Positions 17,332-25,830 of a DNA stretch of 47,793 bases are shown here, piece after piece. This stretch comes from Pseudomonadota bacterium. GTDB lineage: Bacteria; Pseudomonadota; Alphaproteobacteria; Sphingomonadales; Sphingomonadaceae. Each line of letters opens with the position of its first letter. The first letter of the stretch is position 1. Location: assembly GCA_018240895.1 (NCBI GenBank), contig JAFEEX010000043.1:1-47793 (forward strand), written 5' to 3'. Under the pieces are notes generated by a model, which was not told the origin of the DNA, did not search any database, and worked only from the letters and a program-made list of their open reading frames with translations. The position numbers and the translations under genes were made by a program.

Positions 17332-18792
17332 TCAACGCAGCGGCAGGCGGATCGTTGCGGCAAGACCGGTGGTTGCGCCGCTCGTATCGTGGCGGTTGAC
17401 CAGTTCAAGCTGGCCGCCATGCTGTTCGGCGATGGCGCGGGCCAGGGCCAGGCCAAGGCCGGCCCCGCCGGTTGCCGTGTTGCGCGATGGATCGCCGCGG
17501 GTGAAGGGTTCCTGCATCCGGGCGATGTCTGCTGCGGGAATGCCCGGCCCGTCATCATCCACCCGGATCAGAACATTGCCGCCATCGCGGGCCATGGTGA
17601 TCCGCGCAACCTTGCCATAACGCAGCGCGTTGGAAACCAGATTGCGCAGCGCCCGCCGCAGCCAGGTGGGGCGCAGCGGCATGGCCAGCCGCTCGGTCGG
17701 CTCAAAGCTCACCGGCTCGCCCAGATCCTCGTATTCTTCGGCAACCTGTGAAACCAGCGCCGAAAGCTCGGTCGGCTCCAGCGGATCGCTTGGCCGCCCG
17801 ACCCGGGCGAGCGAGAGGATATCATCCAGCGACCGGACAATGTCCTCTATCGTCGCGGCCATGCGGCTGCGCTCGCTTTCGTTCTCCACGCTCTCGATCC
17901 GCACCCGCAGCGCGGCAAGCGGGGTTTTGAGATCATGCCCGATCGCGCCGAGCATCACATCCTTCTCATCCAGCAGCGACGCGATCCGCGCTTCCATGGC
18001 ATTGTGGGCCACAATCAGCCGTCGCACGTCTTCGGGGCCCTGGGGCTCAAGCTGTCCGCCCGCATCGCGGGTGGCGGCAAATTGCTCAACCCGGTCGGTC
18101 AGCGCCTGAAGCGGCCGGGTCAGCCGGCCCAGGATCAGCGCGATCACGCCCACCAGCAAGGCATAAAGCAGCAAGGTCTGGCCGATCAGCGAAAGGGACA
18201 GCGCGCGCTCAACCGGGGGAATCGGCACGCGCACCACCAGCCAGCCGCGCCCCTGTGAAAGCTCGACCCCCGCCACCATCATTTGGGTCGGCCGGTCGGG
18301 GTGAGGATTGCCGCGAAGCTGGGCTCGCAATACATAGCGGTGCACCATCCGCGGATCACCTTTCAGCGCCCGCCGGACGACAACCACATCGCCCAGGCTG
18401 ATATCCTGATCGGCCATGACTCGGCGCAGTTCCCGCTCCGCGCGGACCTGCCGCCGCTCTCCCGGCAGCACCGGGCTGATGTTCGTTCTTTCCACGCGAA
18501 GCTGGCGGTCGCCGCCAAAGCCCATGTGCGGCGGGGGATCATCGCCGCCAAACTGGCCGTCTTCACGATCGGCGGCAAACAGGCGCAGCGCGGCGGTGTG
18601 GACGATGCCCGCTTCGCGCCGGTCATTCTGGGCGGTATAAAGCAAAATCCCGCTGATTGTCTGGGCCAGCAGCAGCGCCAGGGCAATCGCCAGCAGCAAT
18701 TGCCCCTGCAAGCGGCGCGGCCACAGGCGGCGAAGGAAAAGGGGCAGGCCGGTCACGGTTGCCGCGTCAGTTGGCGGCAACCCGGCGGACAT
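17332..18792 (-). CDS. Two-component sensor histidine kinase
   Basis: Membrane-bound kinase of 486 residues. TM1 spans about 31-53, a periplasmic sensor loop of about 140 residues follows (Gly/Asp/Pro-rich around 78-95, FGGDDPPPHMGFGGD), and TM2 spans about 198-221. The HAMP linker begins at GRLTRPLQ. HisKA has the phosphorylated His286 in GHDLKTPLAALR, and the ATPase domain carries the N box (384-388, NLVSN) and DDDGPGIP at 412-419. The gene overlaps the response regulator gene by 26 bases, so they are cognate partners. The signal is unknown; the EF-hand gene at the head of the operon suggests calcium or another metal. Confidence 0.93.
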   Translation of the reverse strand: MSAGLPPTDAATVTGLPLFLRRLWPRRLQGQLLLAIALALLLAQTISGILLYTAQNDRREAGIVHTAALRLFAADREDGQFGGDDPPPHMGFGGDRQLRVERTNISPVLPGERRQVRAERELRRVMADQDISLGDVVVVRRALKGDPRMVHRYVLRAQLRGNPHPDRPTQMMVAGVELSQGRGWLVVRVPIPPVERALSLSLIGQTLLLYALLVGVIALILGRLTRPLQALTDRVEQFAATRDAGGQLEPQGPEDVRRLIVAHNAMEARIASLLDEKDVMLGAIGHDLKTPLAALRVRIESVENESERSRMAATIEDIVRSLDDILSLARVGRPSDPLEPTELSALVSQVAEEYEDLGEPVSFEPTERLAMPLRPTWLRRALRNLVSNALRYGKVARITMARDGGNVLIRVDDDGPGIPAADIARMQEPFTRGDPSRNTATGGAGLGLALARAIAEQHGGQLELVNRHDTSGATTGLAATIRLPLR

Positions 18793-19498
18793 CGGCGGCC
18801 AGCATATAACCGCCGCCCCAGACCGTCTGGATCAGGGTGGGGTTGCGGCTGTCAACCTCGATCTTGCGTCGCAGACGGCTGACCTGATTGTCCACCGCCC
18901 GGTCGAACAGGTGGGCCTCGCGGCCCTGGACCATGTCCAGCAGACGGTCGCGGTCAAGCACCCGGCGGGGATGTTCGACAAAAGCCATCAGCAGGCGGAA
19001 CTCAACCGAAGAGATGGTGACCAGCGCGCCCTGCGGATCGGTCAGTCGCCGTTTGAGCGGATCAAGCCGCCAGCCTTCGAATTCGAGCAACTCGTCTTCA
19101 GCCGGGGCACTGCCGCCGCCCTTGACGGCGCGGCGCAGGACCGAGCGAATGCGGGCAACCAGTTCACGCGGCTCAAACGGTTTGACCACATAATCGTCCG
19201 CGCCGATTTCCAGCCCGACGATGCGGTCCGTTGCCTCACCCCGGGCGGTCAGCAGGATCGTCGGGATGGCGCGGGTTTCCGACAGGTGCCGGCACAGCGA
19301 CAGCCCGTCTTCGCCCGGCATCATGATGTCGAGCAGAACCAGATCGGGCGTTCCGTCGCGCAGCCGGCTTCGCGCCTCTGCTGCGCTTGCGGCTTCGGTA
19401 ACGGCAAACCCCTGGCGTGAGAGGTACTCGGCCAGGGGTTCGCGCAGCGCTGCCTCATCATCGACGAGGAGGATGCGTGATTGCGTCACATCGTCCAT
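18767..19498 (-). CDS. OmpR/PhoB-family response regulator
   Basis: Receiver domain (about 8-120) with the acidic pair DD at 13-14, phospho-acceptor Asp57 in LVLLDIMMPG, and the conserved lysine in DYVVKPFEPREL. A winged-helix DNA-binding domain (about 140-235) ends in DNQVSRLRRKIE and the hairpin TVWGGGYML. The 243-residue length is normal. It is encoded 23 bases after the EF-hand gene and overlaps the kinase gene, so the three form one operon. OmpR-type regulators bind direct repeats with about 10-bp periodicity, and such a repeat lies at 20234-20253 upstream of the operon, suggesting autoregulation. Confidence 0.94.
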   Translation of the reverse strand: MDDVTQSRILLVDDEAALREPLAEYLSRQGFAVTEAASAAEARSRLRDGTPDLVLLDIMMPGEDGLSLCRHLSETRAIPTILLTARGEATDRIVGLEIGADDYVVKPFEPRELVARIRSVLRRAVKGGGSAPAEDELLEFEGWRLDPLKRRLTDPQGALVTISSVEFRLLMAFVEHPRRVLDRDRLLDMVQGREAHLFDRAVDNQVSRLRRKIEVDSRNPTLIQTVWGGGYMLAADVRRVAAN

Positions 19499-19521
19499 AC
19501 GGCCTGCCGGACGCGCAGCGA

Positions 19522-20094
19522 TCAGTTGGCAGGCGGTGGGGGCGGCGGCATATCGCCATCGGGCGCGCCGCGCATGGCCTTCATCTGGGGCCGCATCTTG
19601 GCAAAGGCGGCCTTGCGCTCTTCGGGGGTCAGCTTGCCGTCATGATTGGTGTCGGCTGCATCGAAGCGCTTCAGCGCGGCGTCCACAGCTTGCTGCCTGG
19701 TCATCGCGGTGCCGGCCATCGGTCCCATGCCGCCATCCCCATGATGGCCGCCCATCCGGTGACCACCCATGCGCCGGCCTTCACCGCCGCCCATTCCGTG
19801 TTCTTCACCCATGCGCTGATGCGCGGCGATGAATTCCTGGCGCGAGATTGAGCCGTTGTGATCAGTATCGATCTCATCGAATTTCTTGGCCAGCATCGCA
19901 TCACGGTCGGCCTGGTCGATCTTGCCGTCCTTGTTGATATCATGCTTGTCGAACATTTCTTCCGCCTTGGCCTGGGCCTGCGCGCGGGTGATCGTGGCAT
20001 TGCGATCGGGGAACTGGTCCTGGGCGGCATAGGCAATGCCCGATGCGGCCACCACGGCAGCGGCAATCGACAGGCCCTTGGTCAATCTTTTCAT
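19522..20094 (-). CDS. Secreted EF-hand calcium-binding protein with Gly/Met/His linker
   Basis: The 190-residue precursor has a signal peptide (1-24, ending AYA). Three canonical 12-residue EF-hand loops follow: DINKDGKIDQAD (52-63), DTDHNGSISRQE (76-87) and DTNHDGKLTPEE (148-159), each with acidic or Asn residues at calcium positions 1, 3 and 5 and an acidic residue at 12. Between hands two and three lies a flexible stretch (about 96-128) rich in Gly, Met and His that could bind soft metals. The C-terminus is a polyproline run (PPPPPP). AGAGGAAA on the minus strand supports the start at 20094. It heads the operon with the two-component genes and may feed the sensor. Confidence 0.9.
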   Translation of the reverse strand: MKRLTKGLSIAAAVVAASGIAYAAQDQFPDRNATITRAQAQAKAEEMFDKHDINKDGKIDQADRDAMLAKKFDEIDTDHNGSISRQEFIAAHQRMGEEHGMGGGEGRRMGGHRMGGHHGDGGMGPMAGTAMTRQQAVDAALKRFDAADTNHDGKLTPEERKAAFAKMRPQMKAMRGAPDGDMPPPPPPAN

Positions 20095-20211
20095 GGTTGC
20101 GATTTCCTCTTCGCGAATTGGGTGAAGTTGCGGGCCCCTGCGGCGGGGGGAGGGGGAACCGTCTGGAACCCGCAACTTTCACCAACCTGACTAGGCAGCT
20201 GATGTCGCGTG

Positions 20212-20253
20212 AGTATGCCATATTGCCGGAGTTTTGTCGCGAATTGTCGCAAT
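20212..20253 (-). promoter_or_regulatory. Putative promoter and tandem 10-bp operator of the EF-hand/two-component operon
   Basis: Two tandem near-identical decamers, TTGTCGCGAA and TTGTCGCAAT, occupy 20234-20253. On the minus strand a possible -35 (GCGACA, 20240-20235) lies within the proximal copy and a possible -10 (CATACT, 20217-20212) follows after 17 bases. Direct repeats with 10-bp period over or just upstream of -35 are the usual layout for OmpR-family activators. Both promoter boxes match the consensus only 4 of 6. Confidence 0.5.
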
Positions 20254-20297
20254 TCACACCTGCCATTCACAAAACCGCAATCTGGCCCGCAACCCGG

Positions 20298-20696
20298 TCA
20301 GCGCGGGCGGTGCTGGGTGCCCCACCCTGCCGTTATGAACAGTGCCCGCGCCTCACCCGCAACATCGGCGGTGTGCCAGACACCGGGCGGATTGATCGCA
20401 TAGGTCCCCGGTTCAAGCGCGATGATTTCACGCCGGCCATCGGGAAATTCCTGATGCAGGGTAATCCCGCCTGACAGGCACAGCACCACCTCATCGCCGG
20501 AAGGGTGCATTTCCCAGCTATCCCAGCTTTCTGTGAAGTGATGGATGGTGACCAGCCGTCCCTCAATCCCGTCCGCGGCATTGCGGGACACATAGTCACC
20601 ATACCATTCCATCGCCCCGGTGAACGCAGGCTGCTCCACCGCGCGGGCACCCAGCCCCAGGTGCAGCGGAAAGCGTTCAAGCGCGGGGGCGGCCAT
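20298..20696 (-). CDS. Cupin-domain protein
   Basis: A small single-domain cupin of 132 residues. Cupin motif 1 is visible as EMHPSGDEVVLCLSGG (a His and a Glu as metal ligands) and motif 2 as GTYAINPPGVWHTADV with the last histidine ligand. The N-terminus (FPLHLGLGARAVEQPAFTGAMEWYGDYV) is like that of uncharacterised cupins annotated as conserved hypotheticals. Substrate and reaction are unknown. It starts six bases after the VOC-family gene on the same strand; the two small beta-barrel proteins are probably co-transcribed. Confidence 0.85.
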   Translation of the reverse strand: MAAPALERFPLHLGLGARAVEQPAFTGAMEWYGDYVSRNAADGIEGRLVTIHHFTESWDSWEMHPSGDEVVLCLSGGITLHQEFPDGRREIIALEPGTYAINPPGVWHTADVAGEARALFITAGWGTQHRPR

Positions 20697-20702
20697 CGCG
20701 GC

Positions 20703-21074
20703 CTATCCCATCACGAAGGCGTTGAGCTTGTTCCCGTCGGGATCGCGGAAATAACCGGCATAGAACCCGCCATCGCCGCGCGGCCCCGGCGCGCCTTCAT
20801 CGCTGCCGCCGTTTTCCATCGCGATCTTGTAGATCCGGTCAACCTGATCGGTATCCTTGGCTTCAAAAGCGGCCATCACCCCGTTGCCAACGGTTGCCGG
20901 CTGGCCGTCAAACGGTTTGGTCGCGGCGATGCCGCAGCCCGCGCCCGGCGTGCCCCAGGCAATGAACGAATCGAATTCCATCATCCGCCCCGTGCCCATT
21001 TCCGCGGCGATTGCGTCATAGAACTTGGCAGCGCGGGCAAGATCATTTGTGCCCAGGGTTACATAGCCGATCAT
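20703..21074 (-). CDS. VOC-superfamily (glyoxalase/dioxygenase-like) protein
   Basis: The 123-residue protein has the paired beta-alpha-beta-beta-beta layout of the vicinal oxygen chelate fold. It begins MIGYVTLGTNDLARAAKFYDAI and ends GYFRDPDGNKLNAFVMG, both classic VOC signatures. The glutamate usually closing the metal site in glyoxalase I is replaced in NKLNAF, so catalytic metal binding is doubtful and a binding or resistance role is as likely. It precedes the cupin gene by six bases. A short AT-rich stretch upstream (21085-21126) separates it from aminopeptidase P. Confidence 0.88.
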   Translation of the reverse strand: MIGYVTLGTNDLARAAKFYDAIAAEMGTGRMMEFDSFIAWGTPGAGCGIAATKPFDGQPATVGNGVMAAFEAKDTDQVDRIYKIAMENGGSDEGAPGPRGDGGFYAGYFRDPDGNKLNAFVMG

Positions 21075-21126
21075 CTGCGTCCTCCATTCGAATCACTGTT
21101 GGAACAATACGAGAACATTAATTGTA

Positions 21127-22959
21127 TTACAAGGGGGCGCAAGCCGCCTTGAGCCAGGCGAGAGCGGCACCTTCAAGCTGCGGAGCAAGCAGGGCTTCAA
21201 CCTGCGCGTGATAGGCATTCCACCACGCCACTTCTTCCTCGCTCAGCAAGGCGCGATCGACCAGGGCGGCGTCGATTGGCGCGAAAGTCAGCGTCTCGAA
21301 CCCGAGATAGTCGCCTTCCTGCCCGGCAATCGTGCGCGGTTCGACCAGCACCAGATTCTCGATCCGGATGCCATAGGCCCCGGTCTTGTAATAGCCTGGC
21401 TCGTTCGACAGGATCATCCCGGCCAGCAATTCCTGCCCGGTGCCGGCCTGTCCGCCCTGCGCCTTGGCGATACGCTGCGGCCCTTCATGAACCGCCAGGA
21501 AACTGCCGACCCCATGCCCGGTGCCGTGGGCATAGTCCAATCCGGCGGCCCACAGGAACTGGCGCGCCAGGGTGTCAAGCTGGCTGCCGACCGTGCCGCG
21601 CGGAAACACCGCGCGGGCCAGGGCGATGTGACCCTTCAGCACGCGGGTAAAGCGGTCGCGCTGTTCGGCGCTGGGCTTTCCGCCGCCGTCCGCTGTACCG
21701 ATCCACACGGTACGGGTGATATCGGTGGTGCCGTCGGCATATTGCCCCCCCGAATCGACCAGATAGATCGAACCGGGCGCAATCGGGATATTGGACTGTT
21801 CATCCACCTTGTAATGCGGGCTGGCGGCATGGGCCCCGGCCGCGGAGATGGTATCGAATGACAGATCGCGCAGCAGCCCGGTTTCCTCCCGGAAGGCCTG
21901 AAGCCGCGCGGCGGCACTCAGCTCGTCCAGCCCGCCCTTTGGCGCCTCGACGCTCAACCAGTGGAGAAACCTGGCGATTGCCGCGCCATCGCGGGCCTGG
22001 GCGGCGCGCTGGCCAGCCTGTTCCACCGGATTCTTGACCGCCTTCGCCAGCACGGTCGGGTCAGTCAGCGGCACCACCCTGGCCCCGGCACCATCCAGCG
22101 CGGCAAAGATCGCCGCGACTGACCGTTCCGGATCGACGGCTACCTTGCGGCCCGCCAGAGCCTGCAGTGCCGGCACGAAAGCTTCACGCGGACGCACGGT
22201 AACGGCATTGCCCAGATGGGCCCGCAGTTCCGGGGCAACCTTGTCCTCGGCAATGAACAGTTCGGCGGTGCCGTCGGCATGAGCCAGGACGAACGACAGC
22301 GCAACCGGCGTGCGTTCAACATCGCTGCCGCGGATGTTGAGCAGCCAGGCAACGCCGTCCAGCGCGGAAACGACCGCCGCGTCAAGCCCGCTGGCGGCCA
22401 GCCATTCCGCCACGTCGCTGCGCTTCGCCTCGCTGGATTTACCCGCCAGTTCGGTCGGCTGGATAATCGCCGGGGCGGGCGATGGCAGGGGCTGGTCCTG
22501 CCAGATCGCATCAATCGGATTGCCGTCAACCGCAACCAGTTTGCCCCCGCGCGGGGCGAGCGCCGCATTGGTCGCATCAACCCACGGCTGGCCGTGCAGC
22601 CAGGCATCGTAGCCGATTCGCGCATTTTCAGGCGCGTTCGCCGCCAGCCAGGCCGGAATCGGGCTGGCGGGAACCGACTGGTATTCGAACAAGCGTTCAT
22701 CAACCTGTTCGCGCACCTGCAGGGTATAGCGTCCATCGACGAACATCGCCGCGCCCGGCCCGTTCATGGGGTCGGTCAGCACCACAGCCGATCCCGCCGA
22801 TCCGCCGAATCCCGTCAGCCAGGCCAGCCGCTGGGCATAGCTGCCGACATATTCGCTCATATGTTCATCGGATATCGGGATCACGAACCCGTCAAGCCCG
22901 CGTTTCCGCAATTCCTTGCGCAGCGCATCAAGCCGCGCTTCATGGGTATTCATCAGCAT
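21127..22959 (-). CDS. Aminopeptidase P family Xaa-Pro peptidase (M24B)
   Basis: Releases N-terminal residues preceding proline. The product is about 610 residues, the long three-domain form. Two creatinase-like N-terminal domains lie at about 1-155 and 160-310. The pita-bread metallopeptidase domain has the ligand set visible as VDSGGQYADGTTDITRT (two Asp), GTGHGVGSFLAVHEGP (His), SNEPGYY (Glu) and IRIENLVLV (Glu). No signal peptide is seen, so it is cytoplasmic. The ATG at 22959 is favoured by AGAAGGA upstream; MNTHEAR two codons later is an alternative. It is divergent from oligopeptidase B with only 38 bases between starts. Confidence 0.92.
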   Translation of the reverse strand: MLMNTHEARLDALRKELRKRGLDGFVIPISDEHMSEYVGSYAQRLAWLTGFGGSAGSAVVLTDPMNGPGAAMFVDGRYTLQVREQVDERLFEYQSVPASPIPAWLAANAPENARIGYDAWLHGQPWVDATNAALAPRGGKLVAVDGNPIDAIWQDQPLPSPAPAIIQPTELAGKSSEAKRSDVAEWLAASGLDAAVVSALDGVAWLLNIRGSDVERTPVALSFVLAHADGTAELFIAEDKVAPELRAHLGNAVTVRPREAFVPALQALAGRKVAVDPERSVAAIFAALDGAGARVVPLTDPTVLAKAVKNPVEQAGQRAAQARDGAAIARFLHWLSVEAPKGGLDELSAAARLQAFREETGLLRDLSFDTISAAGAHAASPHYKVDEQSNIPIAPGSIYLVDSGGQYADGTTDITRTVWIGTADGGGKPSAEQRDRFTRVLKGHIALARAVFPRGTVGSQLDTLARQFLWAAGLDYAHGTGHGVGSFLAVHEGPQRIAKAQGGQAGTGQELLAGMILSNEPGYYKTGAYGIRIENLVLVEPRTIAGQEGDYLGFETLTFAPIDAALVDRALLSEEEVAWWNAYHAQVEALLAPQLEGAALAWLKAACAPL

Positions 22960-22997
22960 GGGTTGCAGTCCTTCTGCCCCCACCATAGAGCCGTAGC

Positions 22998-25064
22998 ATG
23001 GCACTTACCACACCCCCCGTCGCGCCGAAACGGCCGCACGTCGAAACCCACCACGGCATTTCCATCAGCGATGATTACGCCTGGCTGCGCGATTCCGGCT
23101 ATCCCGAGGTTACCAACGCGGAAATCCTGGATCACCTTGCCGCGGAAAACGCCTGGTTCGAAACCCGGATGGCCGCGCAGCAGGACCGGATCGATTCGCT
23201 GTTCAGGGAAATGCGCGCGCGGATCAAGGAAGCGGACAAATCGGTCCCGCAAAAGGACGGCGATTACCTTTACTGGATCGAATTTGAGGAAGGCGCGGAA
23301 TACAAGAAGTGGTGGCGCCGCCCGGTTGGCGCAGTTGACGATGGCAGCGCTGACCAACTGATTCTGGATGAGGTGGCGCTGGCCCAGGGCAAGGATTATT
23401 TCCGGCTTGGCGCATTGTCCGTGTCACACGATGGCCGGCTGCTTGCCTGGTCGGTCGATGACAATGGATCGGAACGGTTCACCGCGCGGATCAAGAATCT
23501 CGATACCGGGGAAATGCTGGCGGATGAGATTCCCGGCACATTGTCTTCGCTGGCCTGGGTCGCTGGGGACAAGGGGCTGGTCTATTCGCTGGCCAATGAA
23601 CAGTGGCGCACCGACAATGCCCGGCTGCACTGGCTCGGCACGCCAATTTCAAACGATGTCGAACTTTACCATGAAGACGACGACGGCTTTCGCGTCGGGG
23701 CAGACCTGTCGGCCAACGAACAGTGGCTGATCATCGGTACGGCGGACCACGAAACTAGCGAGGTAAGGCTGGTTCCGGCAGCCGATCCGCTGGCCGCGCC
23801 GGTGCTGGTCCGCGCGCGTGAAAAGGGCGTGGAATATGCGATCGACCTGCATGAGGACACCCTGTTCATCCATGCCAACGACACGCACGAAAATTTCCGT
23901 CTGGCCACCGCTCACCTTTCTCATCCCGGTGATTGGACCACCCTGATCGAGGGGAGCGATCAGTTTTACCTGACGGGCTTCACTCTGTTCCGCGATTTCT
24001 ACGTCGTCGAAGGACGCCGCGCCGGGCTCGATCAGATCGAAGTGCGCTATTACGGCGATCCGGACCGGATCGAGCCGATCGCCTTTCCCGAAGCGAGTTA
24101 TTCCGCCGAACTGGGTGACAATCCGGAATGGGCAGTGACCGCGTTGCGGCTGTCCTATGAAAGCATGGTCAGCCCGGCGACGGTCTTTGACTATGACGTA
24201 GCCACGCGCCGCCTGATACCGCTCAAGGTGCAGGAAATCCCCTCGGGCTATGACGCCGCGCTCTATGCGACCGAGCGGCTGGAGATTGCGGCGCGCGATG
24301 GCACCCTGGTTCCGGTTTCAATCGTTTATCGCAAGGATCGGGCCATGGGCGGCCCGCTGCACCTTTACGCCTATGGCGCTTATGGCGATGCCGTAGCCCC
24401 GGGGTTTTCGACCACGCGGTTAAGCCTGGTCGATCGCGGTTTTGCCTATGCCATCGCCCATGTCCGCGGCGGGGATGATCTGGGCCGGGCGTGGTACAAG
24501 GCGGGCAAGCTGGAACGACGGACCAACACCTTCACCGATTTCGTTGACGTGGCGAAGGGGCTGATCGATCGCGGTTATACCCGCGCCGGGCGGATCAGCA
24601 TATCGGGTGGATCGGCGGGCGGAGAGCTGATGGGCGCCGTGGTCAATTCCGATCCCGCCCTGTGGGGCGCGGCGGTGGCGCACGTTCCTTTTGTGGACGT
24701 GCTGAACACCATGCTTGATGCCAGCCTGCCGCTGACCCCGGGCGAGTGGCCCGAATGGGGCAATCCGATAGAAGACAAGGCAGCCTTCGAACTGCTGCTG
24801 TCCTATTCCCCCTATGATCAGGTCAGCGCCCAGCCCTATCCCCCGCTGCTGGTAACCGCCGGGCTCAACGATCCGCGCGTGACCTATTGGGAGCCGGCCA
24901 AATGGGTGGCCAAATTGCGCGAGCTGAAAACTGACGACAACGTGCTGCTGCTCAAGACCAACATGGGCGCGGGCCACGGCGGCAAAAGCGGCCGGTTCGA
25001 AAGCCTGAAGGAGATGGCGGAGGAATTCGCCTTTATCCTGTGGCAGCTGGACATCGGGGAATAG
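22998..25064 (+). CDS. ptrB: Oligopeptidase B-like S9A serine peptidase
   Basis: Cleaves short peptides after basic residues in the cytoplasm. The 688-residue protein has the N-terminal seven-bladed propeller (about 70-400) and a C-terminal alpha/beta-hydrolase domain. The catalytic triad is Ser539 in ISGGSAGGELMG, Asp625 in GLNDPRVTYWEP and His660 in GAGHGGKSGRF. YAYGAYGDAVAPGFS and AHVRGGDDLGRAWY are typical oligopeptidase B segments. Divergent from the Xaa-Pro peptidase gene, so the two share a control region and may jointly degrade small peptides. The gene ends at the edge of the AT-rich islet. Confidence 0.93.
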   Translation: MALTTPPVAPKRPHVETHHGISISDDYAWLRDSGYPEVTNAEILDHLAAENAWFETRMAAQQDRIDSLFREMRARIKEADKSVPQKDGDYLYWIEFEEGAEYKKWWRRPVGAVDDGSADQLILDEVALAQGKDYFRLGALSVSHDGRLLAWSVDDNGSERFTARIKNLDTGEMLADEIPGTLSSLAWVAGDKGLVYSLANEQWRTDNARLHWLGTPISNDVELYHEDDDGFRVGADLSANEQWLIIGTADHETSEVRLVPAADPLAAPVLVRAREKGVEYAIDLHEDTLFIHANDTHENFRLATAHLSHPGDWTTLIEGSDQFYLTGFTLFRDFYVVEGRRAGLDQIEVRYYGDPDRIEPIAFPEASYSAELGDNPEWAVTALRLSYESMVSPATVFDYDVATRRLIPLKVQEIPSGYDAALYATERLEIAARDGTLVPVSIVYRKDRAMGGPLHLYAYGAYGDAVAPGFSTTRLSLVDRGFAYAIAHVRGGDDLGRAWYKAGKLERRTNTFTDFVDVAKGLIDRGYTRAGRISISGGSAGGELMGAVVNSDPALWGAAVAHVPFVDVLNTMLDASLPLTPGEWPEWGNPIEDKAAFELLLSYSPYDQVSAQPYPPLLVTAGLNDPRVTYWEPAKWVAKLRELKTDDNVLLLKTNMGAGHGGKSGRFESLKEMAEEFAFILWQLDIGE

Positions 25065-25091
25065 GCCGCAGAATAGGCAATGTGCCGGCGT

Positions 25092-25115
25092 CCGAGGTAT
25101 GGGCGTTTACCTCGG
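25092..25115. other. 8-bp stem-loop after oligopeptidase B
   Basis: CCGAGGTA (25092-25099) pairs with TACCTCGG (25108-25115) around an 8-base loop, 27 bases after the ptrB stop. There is no T-run, so if it ends transcription it is weak. It covers the ATG of the next open frame, which would hide that start in RNA. Confidence 0.4.
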
Positions 25116-25542
25116 GGCCGGGGGTGAGGCTGGGGCTGTTCTTGATGCTGGCGATCACACATCAGGAATTGGAGGCGCCTTACAAGGCCAAGTCGCAATG
25201 GTTCATTTAGGCAACGGCCAAACCGCCTTATTCCAGACAACGGGTGAATTTTATCAAGTGGGGAGCTACCAGTCTTCGTCATTGGCAGAGAATGGTACAG
25301 TTTTTGGAGCGTCAGCTGGCGGTTCGGGAGGCGCTGTGTTCACTAACGCTCAAACGGTCGATGATTTTGCCGGCCCTGCTACATCGTATAATTTTAATCT
25401 TGGTTCGATAGCGATAAGCTATTCGCAAAATCTTTCCGGAATACGAACACTGAATGTTGGCGTTTCCCCGATCGGGGGTGGGTATAGCTACTCATCTTAC
25501 ACCACTAATACTAATCCCCTGGGATTCCTTCCTGAATGTTGA
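25099..25542 (+). CDS. Glycine/serine-rich protein of unknown function, possibly a detached C-terminal module
   Basis: The 147-residue frame lacks a proper ribosome binding site (GAGG lies directly against the ATG) and any signal peptide. It reads as repeated Gly-rich beta-strand sequence (GVYLGAGGEAGAVLDAG, then GASAGGSGGAVF) and ends in a Tyr/Ser/Thr-rich tail, GGGYSYSSYTTNTN. This composition resembles the Gly-rich end of Rhs-type or other large secreted polymorphic proteins rather than a globular enzyme. I cannot name a family. Base composition drops sharply from ptrB into this gene, suggesting transfer. It may be a remnant whose 5' part was lost. It is followed 27 bases later by a small membrane protein. 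Confidence 0.5.
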   Translation: MGVYLGAGGEAGAVLDAGDHTSGIGGALQGQVAMVHLGNGQTALFQTTGEFYQVGSYQSSSLAENGTVFGASAGGSGGAVFTNAQTVDDFAGPATSYNFNLGSIAISYSQNLSGIRTLNVGVSPIGGGYSYSSYTTNTNPLGFLPEC

Positions 25543-25569
25543 TTAATCTGGTATTCGAAGGTATGAATC

Positions 25570-25803
25570 ATGGTAGATAATCATAATGTATGGTTCAAGC
25601 GGTGGCTCTGGAGATATTACCCCGTACACTTATACGGGTGGATATCGATGATTGTTACGGTCGTCATTATGATAGTATTATACTTTTCTATGAAAAGTAT
25701 AAACGATAAGTTTCATTTTGTTGATGATATTATTTTGGTATTCATAAGTGTTTTTCCGTGCTTGACTGTATTTATATATATCGCGAGGACGCATTCTGAT
25801 TAG
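25570..25803 (+). CDS. Small two-helix membrane protein, unknown, in AT-rich islet
   Basis: The 77-residue product starts with a basic and aromatic MVDNHNVWFKRWLWRYY and has two hydrophobic helices (about 22-41 and 52-71), separated by a short charged loop SINDKFHFVDD. GAAGG eight bases before the ATG supports translation. A hand count of 25561-25800 gives 82 G+C in 240 bases (34%), against about 65% around it, so it is clearly of foreign origin. Its size and place directly behind a polymorphic-tail-like frame would suit an immunity or regulatory partner, but that is inference only. Confidence 0.6.
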   Translation: MVDNHNVWFKRWLWRYYPVHLYGWISMIVTVVIMIVLYFSMKSINDKFHFVDDIILVFISVFPCLTVFIYIARTHSD

Positions 25804-25830
25804 ATATTTGCGGGTCTCCTAGGAGTTAAT

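Noticed and set aside
25065-25830. Integrated prophage or insertion sequence in the AT-rich islet
   Set aside because: No integrase, transposase, terminal repeats or tRNA target is visible; the islet is only about 0.75 kb.
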